Positions 35,678 to 43,845 of a DNA stretch of 43,845 nt are shown here, one piece after another. The notes under the pieces were generated by a model that was not told the origin of the DNA, ran no database searches, and worked only from the letters and a program-made list of their open reading frames with translations. Where the stretch lies: contig NZ_JAIULG010000039.1 in the NCBI RefSeq assembly GCF_020169415.1, positions 1-43,845 of the forward strand, in the 5' to 3' direction. The stretch is from Tsukamurella sp. M9C (lineage in GTDB: Bacteria > Actinomycetota > Actinomycetes > Mycobacteriales > Mycobacteriaceae). How positions within the stretch are numbered: the first letter of the stretch is position 1; each line of letters starts with the position of its first letter. Position numbers and translations under genes: made by a program.

Positions 35678-36889
35678 ATGAGCATGGACGCGCGGGCCGA
35701 GGCGTCGATCCTGCATGCCGATCTCGACTCGTTCTACGCCTCGGTCGAGCAGCGCGATCACCCCTGGCTGCGGGGCCGGCCCGTGCTCGTCGGCTCGGGC
35801 GTCGTGCTGGCCGCCAGCTACGAGGCGAAGGCGAAGGGCGTCCGCTCCCCCATGCCGCACCGCGAGGCCCTCGCGCTCGCGCCGTTCGCGATCACCCAGC
35901 CGCCCCGGTTCGACGCGTACATGGAGGCCAGCCGCCGGGTCTTCGAGATCTTCCGGGACACCACGCCCGTGGTGGAGGGTCTGTCGGTCGACGAGGCCTT
36001 CCTGGACGTGGGCGGCCTCCGCGCCATCCGCGGCACCCCGGTGCAGATCGCCGCCCGCCTCCGGGATCGGGTGGCGAAGGAGGTCGGGCTGCCGATCACC
36101 GTCGGCGTCGCACGCAGCAAGTTCCTCGCCAAGGTGGCGAGCGCCGTCGGCAAGCCCGACGGTCTGCTCGAGGTCCCGCCCGGCACGGAGCTGCAGTTCC
36201 TGCACCCGCTCCCGGTTCGGCGGTTGTGGGGCGTGGGCCCGAAGACCGAGGCCCGGCTGCACGAGGTGGGGATCGCCACCGTCGGGCAGATCGCCGAGCT
36301 GGGCGAGCACCGCCTCGCCGCCTTCCTCGGGCGCGGCACCGCGCGACACCTGTACGCCCTCTCCATGGCGCACGACCCCCGCCGCGTCGACACCGGCCGG
36401 CGCCGGAAATCCATCGGCGCGCAACGCGCCCTCGGCCGCCGGACGAAGTCGGAGGCCGAGATCGAGGGCACGGCCCTGGCGATCGTGGATCGCCTCGGCG
36501 AGCGACTCCGGGCCGCCGGGCGCGTCACGCGCACCGTCGAACTGAGGCTGCGGTTCGACGACTTCTCCTCCGTCACCCGCTCCCGATCCCTGCGCGAGCC
36601 CACCGACGCGACCGAGGTCGTGCTCGCCACCGCGCGCGCCCTGCTCGACGAGGCGATGCCCCTGGTGCGCGATCGCGGGTGCACCCTGATCGGGCTCTCC
36701 CTGGCGAACCTGGAGAACCACGGCGCCGTCCAGCTCGCGCTGCCCTTCGACGGCGGCGAGCACGATGCGGACCTGGACCTGGCCATGGATTCGCTGCGCA
36801 CCCGGTTCGGCCGGGCGGCGGTGACCCGCGGCTCGCTCCTGCACCGCCCGCTGGGCCCGGACGCGCCGATGCTCACCGAACAGGACTGA
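35678..36889 (+). CDS. dinB: DNA polymerase IV (DinB, Y-family)
   Basis: The 403-residue translesion polymerase has ILHADLDSFYASVEQRDHP (first metal Asp), VLAASYEAKAKGVRSPMP, LSVDEAFLDVGG (second catalytic Asp-Glu), and GVARSKFLAKVASAVGKPDG. A little-finger domain follows, RRKSIGAQRALGRR onward. QLALPF near residue 372 fits the hexameric beta-clamp binding motif QLxLxF. It is longer than M. tuberculosis DinB1/DinB2, with a C-terminal tail of about 30 residues after the clamp motif. No LexA box of the TCGAAC-N4-GTTCGA type is seen upstream. ATG 35678 is used; GATACT six bases before it might be a leaderless -10. It is divergent from the acyl reductase. Confidence 0.93.
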   Translation: MSMDARAEASILHADLDSFYASVEQRDHPWLRGRPVLVGSGVVLAASYEAKAKGVRSPMPHREALALAPFAITQPPRFDAYMEASRRVFEIFRDTTPVVEGLSVDEAFLDVGGLRAIRGTPVQIAARLRDRVAKEVGLPITVGVARSKFLAKVASAVGKPDGLLEVPPGTELQFLHPLPVRRLWGVGPKTEARLHEVGIATVGQIAELGEHRLAAFLGRGTARHLYALSMAHDPRRVDTGRRRKSIGAQRALGRRTKSEAEIEGTALAIVDRLGERLRAAGRVTRTVELRLRFDDFSSVTRSRSLREPTDATEVVLATARALLDEAMPLVRDRGCTLIGLSLANLENHGAVQLALPFDGGEHDADLDLAMDSLRTRFGRAAVTRGSLLHRPLGPDAPMLTEQD

Positions 36890-36964
36890 GAACGTTCATT
36901 CACATAATGGCACCGGAGGCGCGCCTTTGCGATTACCGTGGGCGGGGCAGACCGAGGAGGAGCC

Positions 36965-39175
36965 ATGCCCGCCACCACCCGTCCCACCCACTGCTGCCTG
37001 TGCGAGGCGCACTGCGGGATCCTGGTCACCGTCGACGAGGACCAGCAGGTCACACGCGTCACCGGCGACCCCGACGACGTGCTGTCGAAGGGGTACATCT
37101 GCCCGAAGGCGACCGCGATGGGCGGGCTGCACCACGATCCCGACCGGCTGCGCACGCCGATGCGCCGCGTGGGCGAGACGTTCGAGCCGGTGGACTGGGA
37201 CGAGGCCTTCGACGAGATCGGCCGGCGACTGCGCGCGATCCGCAAGGAGCACGGCTTCCGCGCCCTGTCGATGTACCTGGGCAACCCGGCGGCCCACAAC
37301 ACCAGCGTCGCCAACGGGCTGACGCTCCGGGTGGCGCTGGCGACGCCGAACTTCTACACCGCCTCGTCGATCGATCAGTATCCGCACGAGTTCACCGCGT
37401 GGCGCATGTTCGGCTCCAATGCGCTGGTGCCCGTGGTCGATATCGACCACAGCGATCGCCTGGTGATCGTCGGCGCGAACCCCGCGGTCTCCAACGGCTC
37501 GCTGTCGACGATGCCCGGCGCGCCCCGGCGGATCAAGGCGATCCGCGAGCGGGGCGGGAAGGTCGTCGTGATCGACCCCCGCCGCACCGAGACCGCGAAG
37601 CTGGCCGACCAGCACGTGGCGGTGGAACCGGGCGGCGACGTCTACCTGCTGATGGGGATGCTGCACGTCCTGTTCACCGAGAACCTGTGCGACGACGCCT
37701 TCCTCGCCCGCTCGGCCCGCGGTCTCGATGCACTCCGCGACCTCGTCGCCGACGCGACCCCCGCCGCCATGGCGCCGCTCGCCGGGGTCCCCGCGGAGAC
37801 GATCACCGAGCTGGCGCGCGAGCACGCGGCCGCGCGGTCGGCGGCGATCTACTGCCGGATCGGCATCTGCCAGCAGCAGACCGGAACGCTGGTCACGTGG
37901 CTGATCTCCGCGATCAACATCGTCACCGGGAACCTGGACCGGCCCGGCGGCATGATGTTCCCGACCCCGCCGGTCGACATCCCGCGGCTCGCCAGGTTCA
38001 TCCCCGTGGCCTACGGCCGGTGGACCGACCGGTCGGGTCGCTATCCCTCGTTCCGCAGCGAGCTCCCCATCGCCGCCCTCACCGACGAGCTCACCACACC
38101 CGGCCGGGGCCGGATCCGCGCGATGGTCACCTACGCCGGCAACCCCGTCTCGTCGGTACCGAACCGCGGTCGCATGGACGCCGCGCTCGCGGGCCTGGAC
38201 CTGATGGTCTCCGTCGACATCTACCTCACCGAGACCACGCGGCACGCCGACTTCGTCCTGCCCCCGATCTCGCACCTGGAACGGGGCGGTTTCAACCTCC
38301 TGGTCTCGGCGTTCAGCGTGCGGAACAACGCGCGGTACACCCACCAGATCCTCGACAAGCCCGCCGACGGCTTCGACGACTGGCAGATCCTCAACCGCCT
38401 GATCCTCGAGGTGCTACCGATACCGGCCCGGCGCCTCCTGAGCCGCCCCCTGCGCCGCCTGACGGACCTGTTCACGCCCGAGCGGATGCTGGTCCTGCCG
38501 ATCGCCCTCGGCCCGTACGGGGTGCTCCGCCGCGGGCGGCGCGGCCTCACGCTCAAGCGGATGCGCGAGAGCGTCGGCGGCATCGACCTCGGCGCCCTCG
38601 AGCCCCGGTTGCGCGAGGTGATCGCCACCCGCGGGCGCCGGATCGAGTTGGCACCGGCATCGTTCCTCGAGGAGGCCCGCCGGATCCTTCCGGACGCCCT
38701 CGCGGGCCGGTCTCACACGACGGCGAGCGACGGATACGACCTCAAGCTGATCGGCCGCCGCCGCCAGCGCAGCAACAACTCGTGGCTGCACAACGTGCCC
38801 ACGATGGTCACCGGATCGAACCGATGCACGGTGCTGATGCACCCCGCGGATGCGGAACGCCTGGGCATCGCGGCGGAACAGGACGTCACCGTCGCCTCGA
38901 CGACCGGGACCATCGACGTGGCGCTGGAGATCTCCGACGAGATCCGTCAGGGCACGATCGCCATCCCCCACGGATGGGGCCACGGCGGGACCGGCTGGCG
39001 CGTCGCGGACGAGCTCGCGGGCCAGAACGTGAACCTGCTGCACGATCCCGCGCGCGTGGACCGGCTCTCGGGCAACTCCGCGGTCAACGACACCTGGGTC
39101 CGGGTCACCCCCGTCGGCGCCCCCGCCGTACGCACCGCACCAACGGCCGAGTCCCGCACGGCGACCCGCGCCTGA
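36965..39175 (+). CDS. molybdopterin-dependent oxidoreductase (MopB family)
   Basis: The 736-residue protein has an N-terminal 4Fe-4S site (C10-x2-C13-x3-C17 and C46 in GYICPKA), then the molybdopterin domains: PVDWDEAFDEIGRRL, TASSIDQYPHE, VVIDPRRTETAKLADQHV, NIVTGNLDRPGGMMF, and a C-terminal dinucleotide-binding domain with PHGWGHGGTGWR and VNLLHDPARVDRLSGNSAVNDTWVRV. It resembles COG0243 soluble formate-dehydrogenase or bisC-like reductases of mycobacteria; the substrate is unknown. There is no Tat signal, so it is cytosolic. GAGGAGG precedes ATG 36965. No electron-transfer subunit lies next to it. Only one base separates its stop from that of the convergent permease. Confidence 0.88.
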   Translation: MPATTRPTHCCLCEAHCGILVTVDEDQQVTRVTGDPDDVLSKGYICPKATAMGGLHHDPDRLRTPMRRVGETFEPVDWDEAFDEIGRRLRAIRKEHGFRALSMYLGNPAAHNTSVANGLTLRVALATPNFYTASSIDQYPHEFTAWRMFGSNALVPVVDIDHSDRLVIVGANPAVSNGSLSTMPGAPRRIKAIRERGGKVVVIDPRRTETAKLADQHVAVEPGGDVYLLMGMLHVLFTENLCDDAFLARSARGLDALRDLVADATPAAMAPLAGVPAETITELAREHAAARSAAIYCRIGICQQQTGTLVTWLISAINIVTGNLDRPGGMMFPTPPVDIPRLARFIPVAYGRWTDRSGRYPSFRSELPIAALTDELTTPGRGRIRAMVTYAGNPVSSVPNRGRMDAALAGLDLMVSVDIYLTETTRHADFVLPPISHLERGGFNLLVSAFSVRNNARYTHQILDKPADGFDDWQILNRLILEVLPIPARRLLSRPLRRLTDLFTPERMLVLPIALGPYGVLRRGRRGLTLKRMRESVGGIDLGALEPRLREVIATRGRRIELAPASFLEEARRILPDALAGRSHTTASDGYDLKLIGRRRQRSNNSWLHNVPTMVTGSNRCTVLMHPADAERLGIAAEQDVTVASTTGTIDVALEISDEIRQGTIAIPHGWGHGGTGWRVADELAGQNVNLLHDPARVDRLSGNSAVNDTWVRVTPVGAPAVRTAPTAESRTATRA

Positions 39176-39176
39176 C

Positions 39177-40649
39177 TCAGCCCCGCGCGGCCCGCCACTG
39201 CGCGGCGGCCTTCTTCTCCTCCTCGACGCGAGCGGCGAAGGCCCGTCGCGCGGCGAGGTGCTCGGGGTTGCGGCGCAGCACGAGGTACGCGGCGCCGACG
39301 ATGAGGAACCAGATCGGCGTCACGAGCATGGCCTGCAGCGTGTCGGTCTCGCGGGTGAAGGCCCACAGCAGGAACAGGAAGAAGGCGAAGATCACCCACG
39401 GCATGACGGTGCCGAGCGGCATCTTGAAGGCGCTCTCCGCGTGCGCCTGCGGGCGCCGCGAGCGGTACACCAGGTAGCTGACCAGGATGATCGTCCAGAC
39501 GAACATGAAGCACAGCGACGAGACCGTGGTGACCACGGTGAAGCCTGCGGACTTGTCCAGGCCGAAGCCGAGCAGCACGACCGAGGACAGCATCATCACG
39601 CCCGTGAGGAAGAGCGCGTTCTGCGGCACCTTGCGCCCGGACAGCTTGGCGAAGACCTTCGGGGCGTCGCCCTCGGTGGCGAGGCCGTAGACCATGCGCG
39701 AGGTGGAGTAGATGCCCGAGTTCGCCGACGACATGGCCGACGTGAGCACGACGGCGTTGACCAGGTGCGCGGCGGCGCCCAGCCCGGCGAGGGTGAAGAG
39801 CATGACGAACGGGGACTCGTCCTTGCTGAACCGGTCCCACGGCACGACCGACATGAGGATCACCAGCGAACCGACGTAGAAGAGCAGGATGCGGATCGGG
39901 ATGGCGTTGATCGCGCGGGGCAGGTTCTTCTCGGGGTTCTTCGTCTCGGCGGCCGCGGTGCCCACGAGCTCGATGCCGACGAAGGCGAAGACGGCGATCT
40001 GGAAGCCGGCCACGAAGCCCATGAAGCCCTGCGGGAAGACGCCGCCGTGCTCCCAGAGGTTGGCGAGCGAGGCGCGGGCGCCGTCGTGCTCGAAGCCGGT
40101 GATGATGAGCACTGCGCCGACGACGATGAGCGCCACGATCGCGACGATCTTGATCATGGCGAACCAGAACTCGGTCTCGCCGAAGGCGCGGACCGTCGGC
40201 AGGTTGAGGCCGATGAGCAGCACGATCACGACGACCGCCGGGATCCACGGCGGAATGTCCTTCGCCCAGAACGTGATGTAGACGGACGCGATGACGACCA
40301 CGTCGGCGACGGCGGTGACCACCCAGCAGAACCAGTAGGTCCAGCCGGTGAAGTGCGCCGCCCACGGGCCGAGGATGTCGCCGGCGAAGTCCGAGAAGTT
40401 GCGGTACCCGGTGCGGCTGAGCAGCAGCTCGCCCATCGCGCGCATGACGAAGTACAGCATGAAGCCGATCACCATGTACACGACGATCACCGACGGCCCG
40501 GCCACCGAGATGGTCTTGCCGGAGCCCATGAACAGGCCGGTGCCGATGGCGCCGCCGATCGCGATGAGCTGGATGTGGCGGTTACTCAGGGCTCGGGTGA
40601 GCTGCTCACCCTCCTCCGGGTCCGACGGTGCCGCGGGCGAGGTGGTCAT
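39177..40649 (-). CDS. amino acid permease, D-serine/D-alanine/glycine transporter (CycA)-like
   Basis: The 490-residue membrane protein has about twelve transmembrane segments and the AAT family start LTRALSNRHIQLIAIGGAIGTGLFMGSGKTISVAGPS, then AMGELLLSRTGYRNFSDFAGDILGPWAAHFTGWTYWFCWV, which is close to CycA. Proton-coupled import of small neutral amino acids such as D-alanine, D-serine or glycine is likely, with some doubt about the exact substrate. ATG 40649 (MTTSPAAPSD) is chosen; GTG 40661 would add four residues. No strong ribosome-binding site is seen before either. The gene is divergent from the MFS transporter across 192 bases. Confidence 0.87.
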   Translation of the reverse strand: MTTSPAAPSDPEEGEQLTRALSNRHIQLIAIGGAIGTGLFMGSGKTISVAGPSVIVVYMVIGFMLYFVMRAMGELLLSRTGYRNFSDFAGDILGPWAAHFTGWTYWFCWVVTAVADVVVIASVYITFWAKDIPPWIPAVVVIVLLIGLNLPTVRAFGETEFWFAMIKIVAIVALIVVGAVLIITGFEHDGARASLANLWEHGGVFPQGFMGFVAGFQIAVFAFVGIELVGTAAAETKNPEKNLPRAINAIPIRILLFYVGSLVILMSVVPWDRFSKDESPFVMLFTLAGLGAAAHLVNAVVLTSAMSSANSGIYSTSRMVYGLATEGDAPKVFAKLSGRKVPQNALFLTGVMMLSSVVLLGFGLDKSAGFTVVTTVSSLCFMFVWTIILVSYLVYRSRRPQAHAESAFKMPLGTVMPWVIFAFFLFLLWAFTRETDTLQAMLVTPIWFLIVGAAYLVLRRNPEHLAARRAFAARVEEEKKAAAQWRAARG

Positions 40650-40759
40650 GCTTCGGGACACTAATCGATCCCGGTGAGTCGCAGTTCACTCGGGAGGCGC
40701 GACGGGGGCTCCCCGGCCGATCCCGCGGCGCACCGTCGACCTCGATTTCGTTCAGCTGG

Positions 40760-40788
40760 TTGTACACCGTTCGATCTAGTGTTAGCTT
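40760..40788 (+). promoter_or_regulatory. promoter of the MFS-idnO-idnD operon
   Basis: TTGTAC (40760-40765) and TAGCTT (40783-40788) with a 17-base spacer form a plausible sigma-A type promoter. The -35 overlaps the small palindrome TGTACA (40761-40766), a possible GntR-type half-operator. Confidence 0.45.
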
Positions 40789-40800
40789 CGAGGCATCGGA

Positions 40801-40816
40801 TGTGACGCCGGTCACG
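40801..40816. promoter_or_regulatory. CRP/GlxR-like binding site before the MFS gene
   Basis: TGTGACGCCGGTCACG matches the actinobacterial CRP/GlxR consensus TGTGA-N6-TCACA except for the last base. It lies just downstream of the expected transcription start and 25 bases before the TTG start codon, a position suited to repression. Confidence 0.5.
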
Positions 40817-40841
40817 AGCCGATGGTTCGAAGGAGACGCTG

Positions 40842-42311
40842 TTGTCGACCACCACCACCTCGCCCGAGCAGGACCCCGAGTACGCCGCCAACCTCAAGCG
40901 CGCGACCCTGGCCTCCAGCATCGGCAGCGCCCTCGAGTACTTCGACTTCGCGCTGTACGGCCTCTCCACGGCCCTGATCTTCAACGTGCTGTTCTTCCCG
41001 CAGGGCGATCCGGCGATGGCGACGGTGGCGGCCTTCGCGACGTTCGGCGTCGGCTTCGCCGCCCGCCCCTTCGGCGGCCTGTTCTTCGGCCGCCTCGGCG
41101 ACAAGGTCGGCCGCAAGGCGGTGCTGGTCATCACGATCATGCTGATGGGCGGCGCCTCCACCCTGATCGGCCTGCTGCCCACCTACGAGTCGATCGGCAT
41201 CTGGGCGCCCATCATGCTGGTCACGCTGCGCCTCCTCCAGGGCTTCGGCGCCGGCGCCGAGCAGGCGGGGTCGACGGTGCTCATGGCCGAGTACGCGCCG
41301 GTGAAACGCCGCGGCTTCTTCTCGGCGCTGCCGTTCATCGGCATCCAGGCCGGCACGCTGCTCGCCGCGCTGGTCTTCACGCTGATCAGTCAGTTGCCCG
41401 AGGAGGCGATGCTGAGCTGGGGCTGGCGCGTGCCCTTCCTCTCCTCGTTCCTGCTCATCCTGCTGGCCGTGGTCATCCGGATGAAGCTGCAGGAGACGCC
41501 GACCTTCGTCGAGCTGGAGAAGCACGAGCAGGTGGCTGACAAGCCCGTCCGCGAGCTGTTCAAGCACGGCTTCCCCGGCGTCCTCGTGGGCATCGGCCTG
41601 CGCATGGCGGAGAACGGCGGCTCGTACATGTTCCAGGCGCTGGCCCTGTCCTTCTTCGTCACCGTCACCGGACCAGGCGCCGACAAGGGCGTGCTCACCT
41701 GGGGCGTCACGATCGGCTCGCTCATCGGAGTCTTCTCCGTCCCGTTCACCGGGCACCTCTCCGACCGGTTCGGCCGCCGCATCGTCTACCGGGCCGGGGC
41801 CCTGTTCCTGCTCGTCTACGCGCTGCCCGCCTGGTGGGCGCTGACGCTGCACAACCACGCGATCGCCGTCGCGGTCATCGCGATCGGCATCGGCGTGGGC
41901 GTGAACTCCATGCTCGGCCCGCAGTGCGCGCTCATCCCCGAGATGTTCGGCGCGCGGCACCGCTACCTGGGCGTCGCCATGGCGCGGGAGATCTCCGCGG
42001 TCCTCGCCGGCGGCGTGGCGGGCGTGCTCGGCGCCTACCTGATCAAGGTCACCGACGGGAACTGGCTCGTCCTCGGCCTCTACATGGTGGCGCTGTGCAC
42101 CATCACCACCGCGAGCACCTTCCTGGTGCCCGAGACGGTGGGCCGCGACCTCACCCGCACCGACGACGCCGTGAAGATCTCGGACGCCGAGGCCGGCCCG
42201 GGCTACGCGGTGCCCGGTACCGCCGCGCTGAGCACCCTCGACTTCCCCTCCCCCGCCGCGGTCTCCGCCCCGTCGGCGCCGATTTCGTCCGCCGCTCCGG
42301 CCGCGCACTGA
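40842..42311 (+). CDS. MFS transporter, metabolite:H+ symporter (MHS) family
   Basis: The 489-residue transporter has twelve predicted membrane segments. MHS markers are SSIGSALEYFDFALYGLSTALIF in helix 1, GRLGDKVGRKAV between helices 2 and 3, and RLLQGFGAGAEQAGSTVLMAEYAP in helix 4. MHS members carry shikimate, proline, citrate or similar acids; here the following idnO and idnD genes suggest idonate or a ketogluconate, by inference. The start is TTG 40842, supported by AAGGAG (40830-40835) six bases upstream and the absence of a nearby ATG or GTG. The cytosolic tail of about 50 residues is rich in Ser, Ala and Pro. Confidence 0.88.
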   Translation: MSTTTTSPEQDPEYAANLKRATLASSIGSALEYFDFALYGLSTALIFNVLFFPQGDPAMATVAAFATFGVGFAARPFGGLFFGRLGDKVGRKAVLVITIMLMGGASTLIGLLPTYESIGIWAPIMLVTLRLLQGFGAGAEQAGSTVLMAEYAPVKRRGFFSALPFIGIQAGTLLAALVFTLISQLPEEAMLSWGWRVPFLSSFLLILLAVVIRMKLQETPTFVELEKHEQVADKPVRELFKHGFPGVLVGIGLRMAENGGSYMFQALALSFFVTVTGPGADKGVLTWGVTIGSLIGVFSVPFTGHLSDRFGRRIVYRAGALFLLVYALPAWWALTLHNHAIAVAVIAIGIGVGVNSMLGPQCALIPEMFGARHRYLGVAMAREISAVLAGGVAGVLGAYLIKVTDGNWLVLGLYMVALCTITTASTFLVPETVGRDLTRTDDAVKISDAEAGPGYAVPGTAALSTLDFPSPAAVSAPSAPISSAAPAAH

Positions 42312-42320
42312 AAGGCCCCC

Positions 42321-43091
42321 ATGCCCAGCGACACCTCCGCCTTCGCCCTGACCGGCCGCACCGCCCTCGTCACCGGCAGCACCCGCGGCATCGGCCGCCG
42401 CCTCGCCGAGGGCCTCTCCGCGGCCGGCGCCACCGTGATCGTGCACGGCCGTGACCCGGAGGCGGCCCGTCGGGCGGCCGGGGAGATCACGACGGGGAAT
42501 CCCGTGTACTCCAGCGCCTTCGACGTGACCGACGAGGCCGCGGTCGACGCGGCGATCGGCGCGATCGAGGCCGAGCACGGCACCCCGGACGTCCTGGTCA
42601 ACAACGCGGGCATGCAGATCCGGCACCCGCTGACCGAGTTCCCCGTCGCCGACTGGAACGCCCTGGTGTCGACCAACCTCACCAGCGCCTTCCTCCTCGC
42701 CAAGCGGGTCGCGCCGGGCATGATCGCGCGCGGCAGCGGCCGCATCGTCAACGTCGGCTCGGTGCAGTCGCAGCTGGCGCGGCCGAACATCACGCCGTAC
42801 GCGGCGACCAAGGGCGGCATCGTCATGCTGACCAAGGGGCTGTGCGCCGAGCTCGCGCCGCACGGCGTCACCGCCAACGCGATCGCCCCCGGGTACTTCG
42901 CCACCGAGCTGACGCAGGCCCTCGTCGACGACGCGGAGTTCTCCGCGTGGGTGGCCGGCCGCACCCCGGCCGCGCGGTGGGGCGACGTCGCGGACCTCGT
43001 GGGCCCGTTGGTCTTCCTCGCCTCCGAGGCGTCCGCGTTCGTCAACGGGCAGGTCCTGTACGTCGACGGCGGCATGACGGCCGTCGTATGA
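42321..43091 (+). CDS. idnO: SDR family oxidoreductase, gluconate 5-dehydrogenase-like
   Basis: The 256-residue classical SDR has TGSTRGIGRRLAEGL (cofactor loop), VLVNNAGMQIRHPLTEF, NVGSVQSQLARPNITPYAATKGG (Ser and YxxxK catalytic residues) and YVDGGMTAVV. The NNAGMQ and SVQSQLARP pieces are characteristic of gluconate 5-dehydrogenase (IdnO/Gno), which interconverts 5-ketogluconate and D-gluconate with NADP(H). The next gene resembles L-idonate 5-dehydrogenase, which makes 5-ketogluconate, so the pair forms the idonate route. ATG 42321 follows GAAAGG nine bases behind the transporter stop. AAGGAG for the next gene begins at the last base of this gene's stop. Confidence 0.82.
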   Translation: MPSDTSAFALTGRTALVTGSTRGIGRRLAEGLSAAGATVIVHGRDPEAARRAAGEITTGNPVYSSAFDVTDEAAVDAAIGAIEAEHGTPDVLVNNAGMQIRHPLTEFPVADWNALVSTNLTSAFLLAKRVAPGMIARGSGRIVNVGSVQSQLARPNITPYAATKGGIVMLTKGLCAELAPHGVTANAIAPGYFATELTQALVDDAEFSAWVAGRTPAARWGDVADLVGPLVFLASEASAFVNGQVLYVDGGMTAVV

Positions 43092-43102
43092 AGGAGAGCA
43101 CT

Positions 43103-43845
43103 GTGAACCTGGGTGTCGTCGCGCACGCGGCCGAGGACCTGCGGGTGGAGGCGCTCCCCGAGCCGGTGCCCGCCGGCGACGAGGCCGTGATCGCGATCTC
43201 GTACGGCGGGGTCTGCGGCTCCGACCTGCACTACTGGCTGCACGGTGCCGCCGGGGCCTCGATCCTGCGCGCCCCGATGGTGCTCGGGCACGAGGTGGTC
43301 GGCACCGTCGAGCGGGCGGCGGCGGACGGGTCCGGGCCCGCGGCGGGGACGCCCGTCGCCGTGCATCCAGGTACGCCGCACGGGGTCGACGGGGTGCCGT
43401 ACCCGCCCGAGCGCCCGAACCTCGCGCCCGCGTCCACGTATCTCGGCTCGGCCGCGCACGTCCCGCACTGCGACGGGGCCTTCGCCCGCCGGGTGGCGCT
43501 CCCGGCGCGGATGCTGCGCGTCCTGCCCGCCGGGATCGACCCGCGGGACGCCGCGCTCATCGAGCCGGCCGCGGTCGCCTGGCACGGCGTGGAGCGGGCC
43601 GGGGACGTCGCGGGCAAGCGGGTCGCGGTGATCGGCGCCGGCCCGATCGGGCTGCTCGCCGTCGCCGTCGCGCTGCACCACGGCGCCGCCGAGGTGGTGG
43701 CCACCGACATCGCGGCCGAGCCGCGGGAGCGCGCGCTGGCGCTGGGCGCCGCGACGGTTCTCGACGCCCGCGAGTCCGCTGCGATCGCGGCGCTGCACGC
43801 CGACGTGGTGATCGAATCCTCCGGCACGGTGCCGGGCCTGCACGC
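43103..43845 (+). CDS. idnD: medium-chain alcohol dehydrogenase, L-idonate 5-dehydrogenase-like, 3' truncated by window edge
   Basis: The first 247 residues are visible and the gene runs off the end. The catalytic zinc ligands are present: C38 in YGGVCGSDLHYW and H63-E64 in LGHEVVGTV. The cofactor fold has VAVIGAGPIGLLAVAVALHHG. GSAAHVPHCDGAFARRV after the zinc loop resembles IdnD, which oxidises L-idonate to 5-ketogluconate. The loop that normally holds four cysteines for a structural zinc reads HPGTPHGVDGVPYPPERPN with none, so that zinc must be missing. GTG 43103 is chosen for AAGGAG (43091-43096) six bases upstream; it belongs to the operon of the MFS and idnO genes. Confidence 0.8.
   Translation, partial: MNLGVVAHAAEDLRVEALPEPVPAGDEAVIAISYGGVCGSDLHYWLHGAAGASILRAPMVLGHEVVGTVERAAADGSGPAAGTPVAVHPGTPHGVDGVPYPPERPNLAPASTYLGSAAHVPHCDGAFARRVALPARMLRVLPAGIDPRDAALIEPAAVAWHGVERAGDVAGKRVAVIGAGPIGLLAVAVALHHGAAEVVATDIAAEPRERALALGAATVLDARESAAIAALHADVVIESSGTVPGLH

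Noticed and set aside
36891-36900. GAACGTTC behind dinB as a LexA/SOS box
   Set aside because: The actinobacterial SOS box needs four bases between GAAC and GTTC; here the halves are fused, and it lies after dinB, not before it.
36226-39477. Very long plus-strand open frame across dinB and the molybdopterin gene
   Set aside because: It runs through two well-supported genes in another frame, and its translation is an Arg/Pro-rich shadow with no domain.
40812-42863. Minus-strand open frame antisense to the MFS and idnO genes
   Set aside because: Composition is His/Asp/Arg/Gly-rich without motifs, and both plus-strand genes are clear.

Overview
The window is about 44 kb of very GC-rich chromosomal DNA with strong third-position GC bias. 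It looks like a mycolic-acid actinomycete (order Mycobacteriales). The evidence is a SigK/RskA locus with a UfaA1-like methyltransferase, a fused CysNC, an AcrA1-like two-domain acyl reductase and many GTG or leaderless starts. A Tsukamurella- or Gordonia-like genome would fit, but the genus is an inference. I see no tRNA, rRNA, CRISPR, insertion sequence or phage gene. No gene-free stretch exceeds 200 bases.

Layout. 1-5.06 kb: tail of an amidohydrolase, a secreted protein, a GCS2-family ligase, a DUF4334 protein and a TIGR01777 SRPBCC-epimerase. 5.1-11.2 kb: a sigK operon (FAD oxidoreductase, DUF1365, UfaA1-like fatty-acid methyltransferase, DUF1295 reductase, lipocalin, sigK, rskA). It matches the M. 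tuberculosis Rv0449c-Rv0444c order plus an added lipocalin, and is headed by SigK-type promoter hexamers placed for a leaderless mRNA. 11.3-15.8 kb: MBL hydrolase, DUF574 methyltransferase, diguanylate cyclase and an amino acid permease. 15.8-18.1 kb: purL. 18.1-25.1 kb: a sulfation island, described below. 25.1-28.8 kb: dctA with a divergent DcuS/CitA-like kinase and response regulator. 28.8-33.6 kb: a four-gene peptide-type ABC importer. 33.7-36.9 kb: fused acyl reductase/SDR and divergent dinB. 37-40.7 kb: molybdopterin oxidoreductase and a CycA-like permease. 40.8 kb to the end: an MFS symporter, gluconate 5-dehydrogenase and the start of an L-idonate 5-dehydrogenase, apparently a sugar-acid catabolic operon.

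The most interesting part is the sulfation island. cysD-cysNC (sulfate to PAPS) lies next to an IclR regulator. Divergent from the regulator is an operon of a DUF1214 protein, an SDR and a PAPS-dependent-type sulfotransferase. The region before cysD and the region before the DUF1214 gene share a TTGACA promoter with an 18-base spacer, an identical 12-base box and a 24-base dyad identical at 19 positions. I infer that one regulator, probably the adjacent IclR protein, couples PAPS supply to sulfonation of an unknown substrate.

Other notable structures are a 36-bp concentric palindrome between the acyl reductase and dinB, a perfect 22-bp inverted repeat after the sulfotransferase, a 10-bp tandem repeat between dctA and its kinase, and several convergent gene pairs with no room for a terminator.
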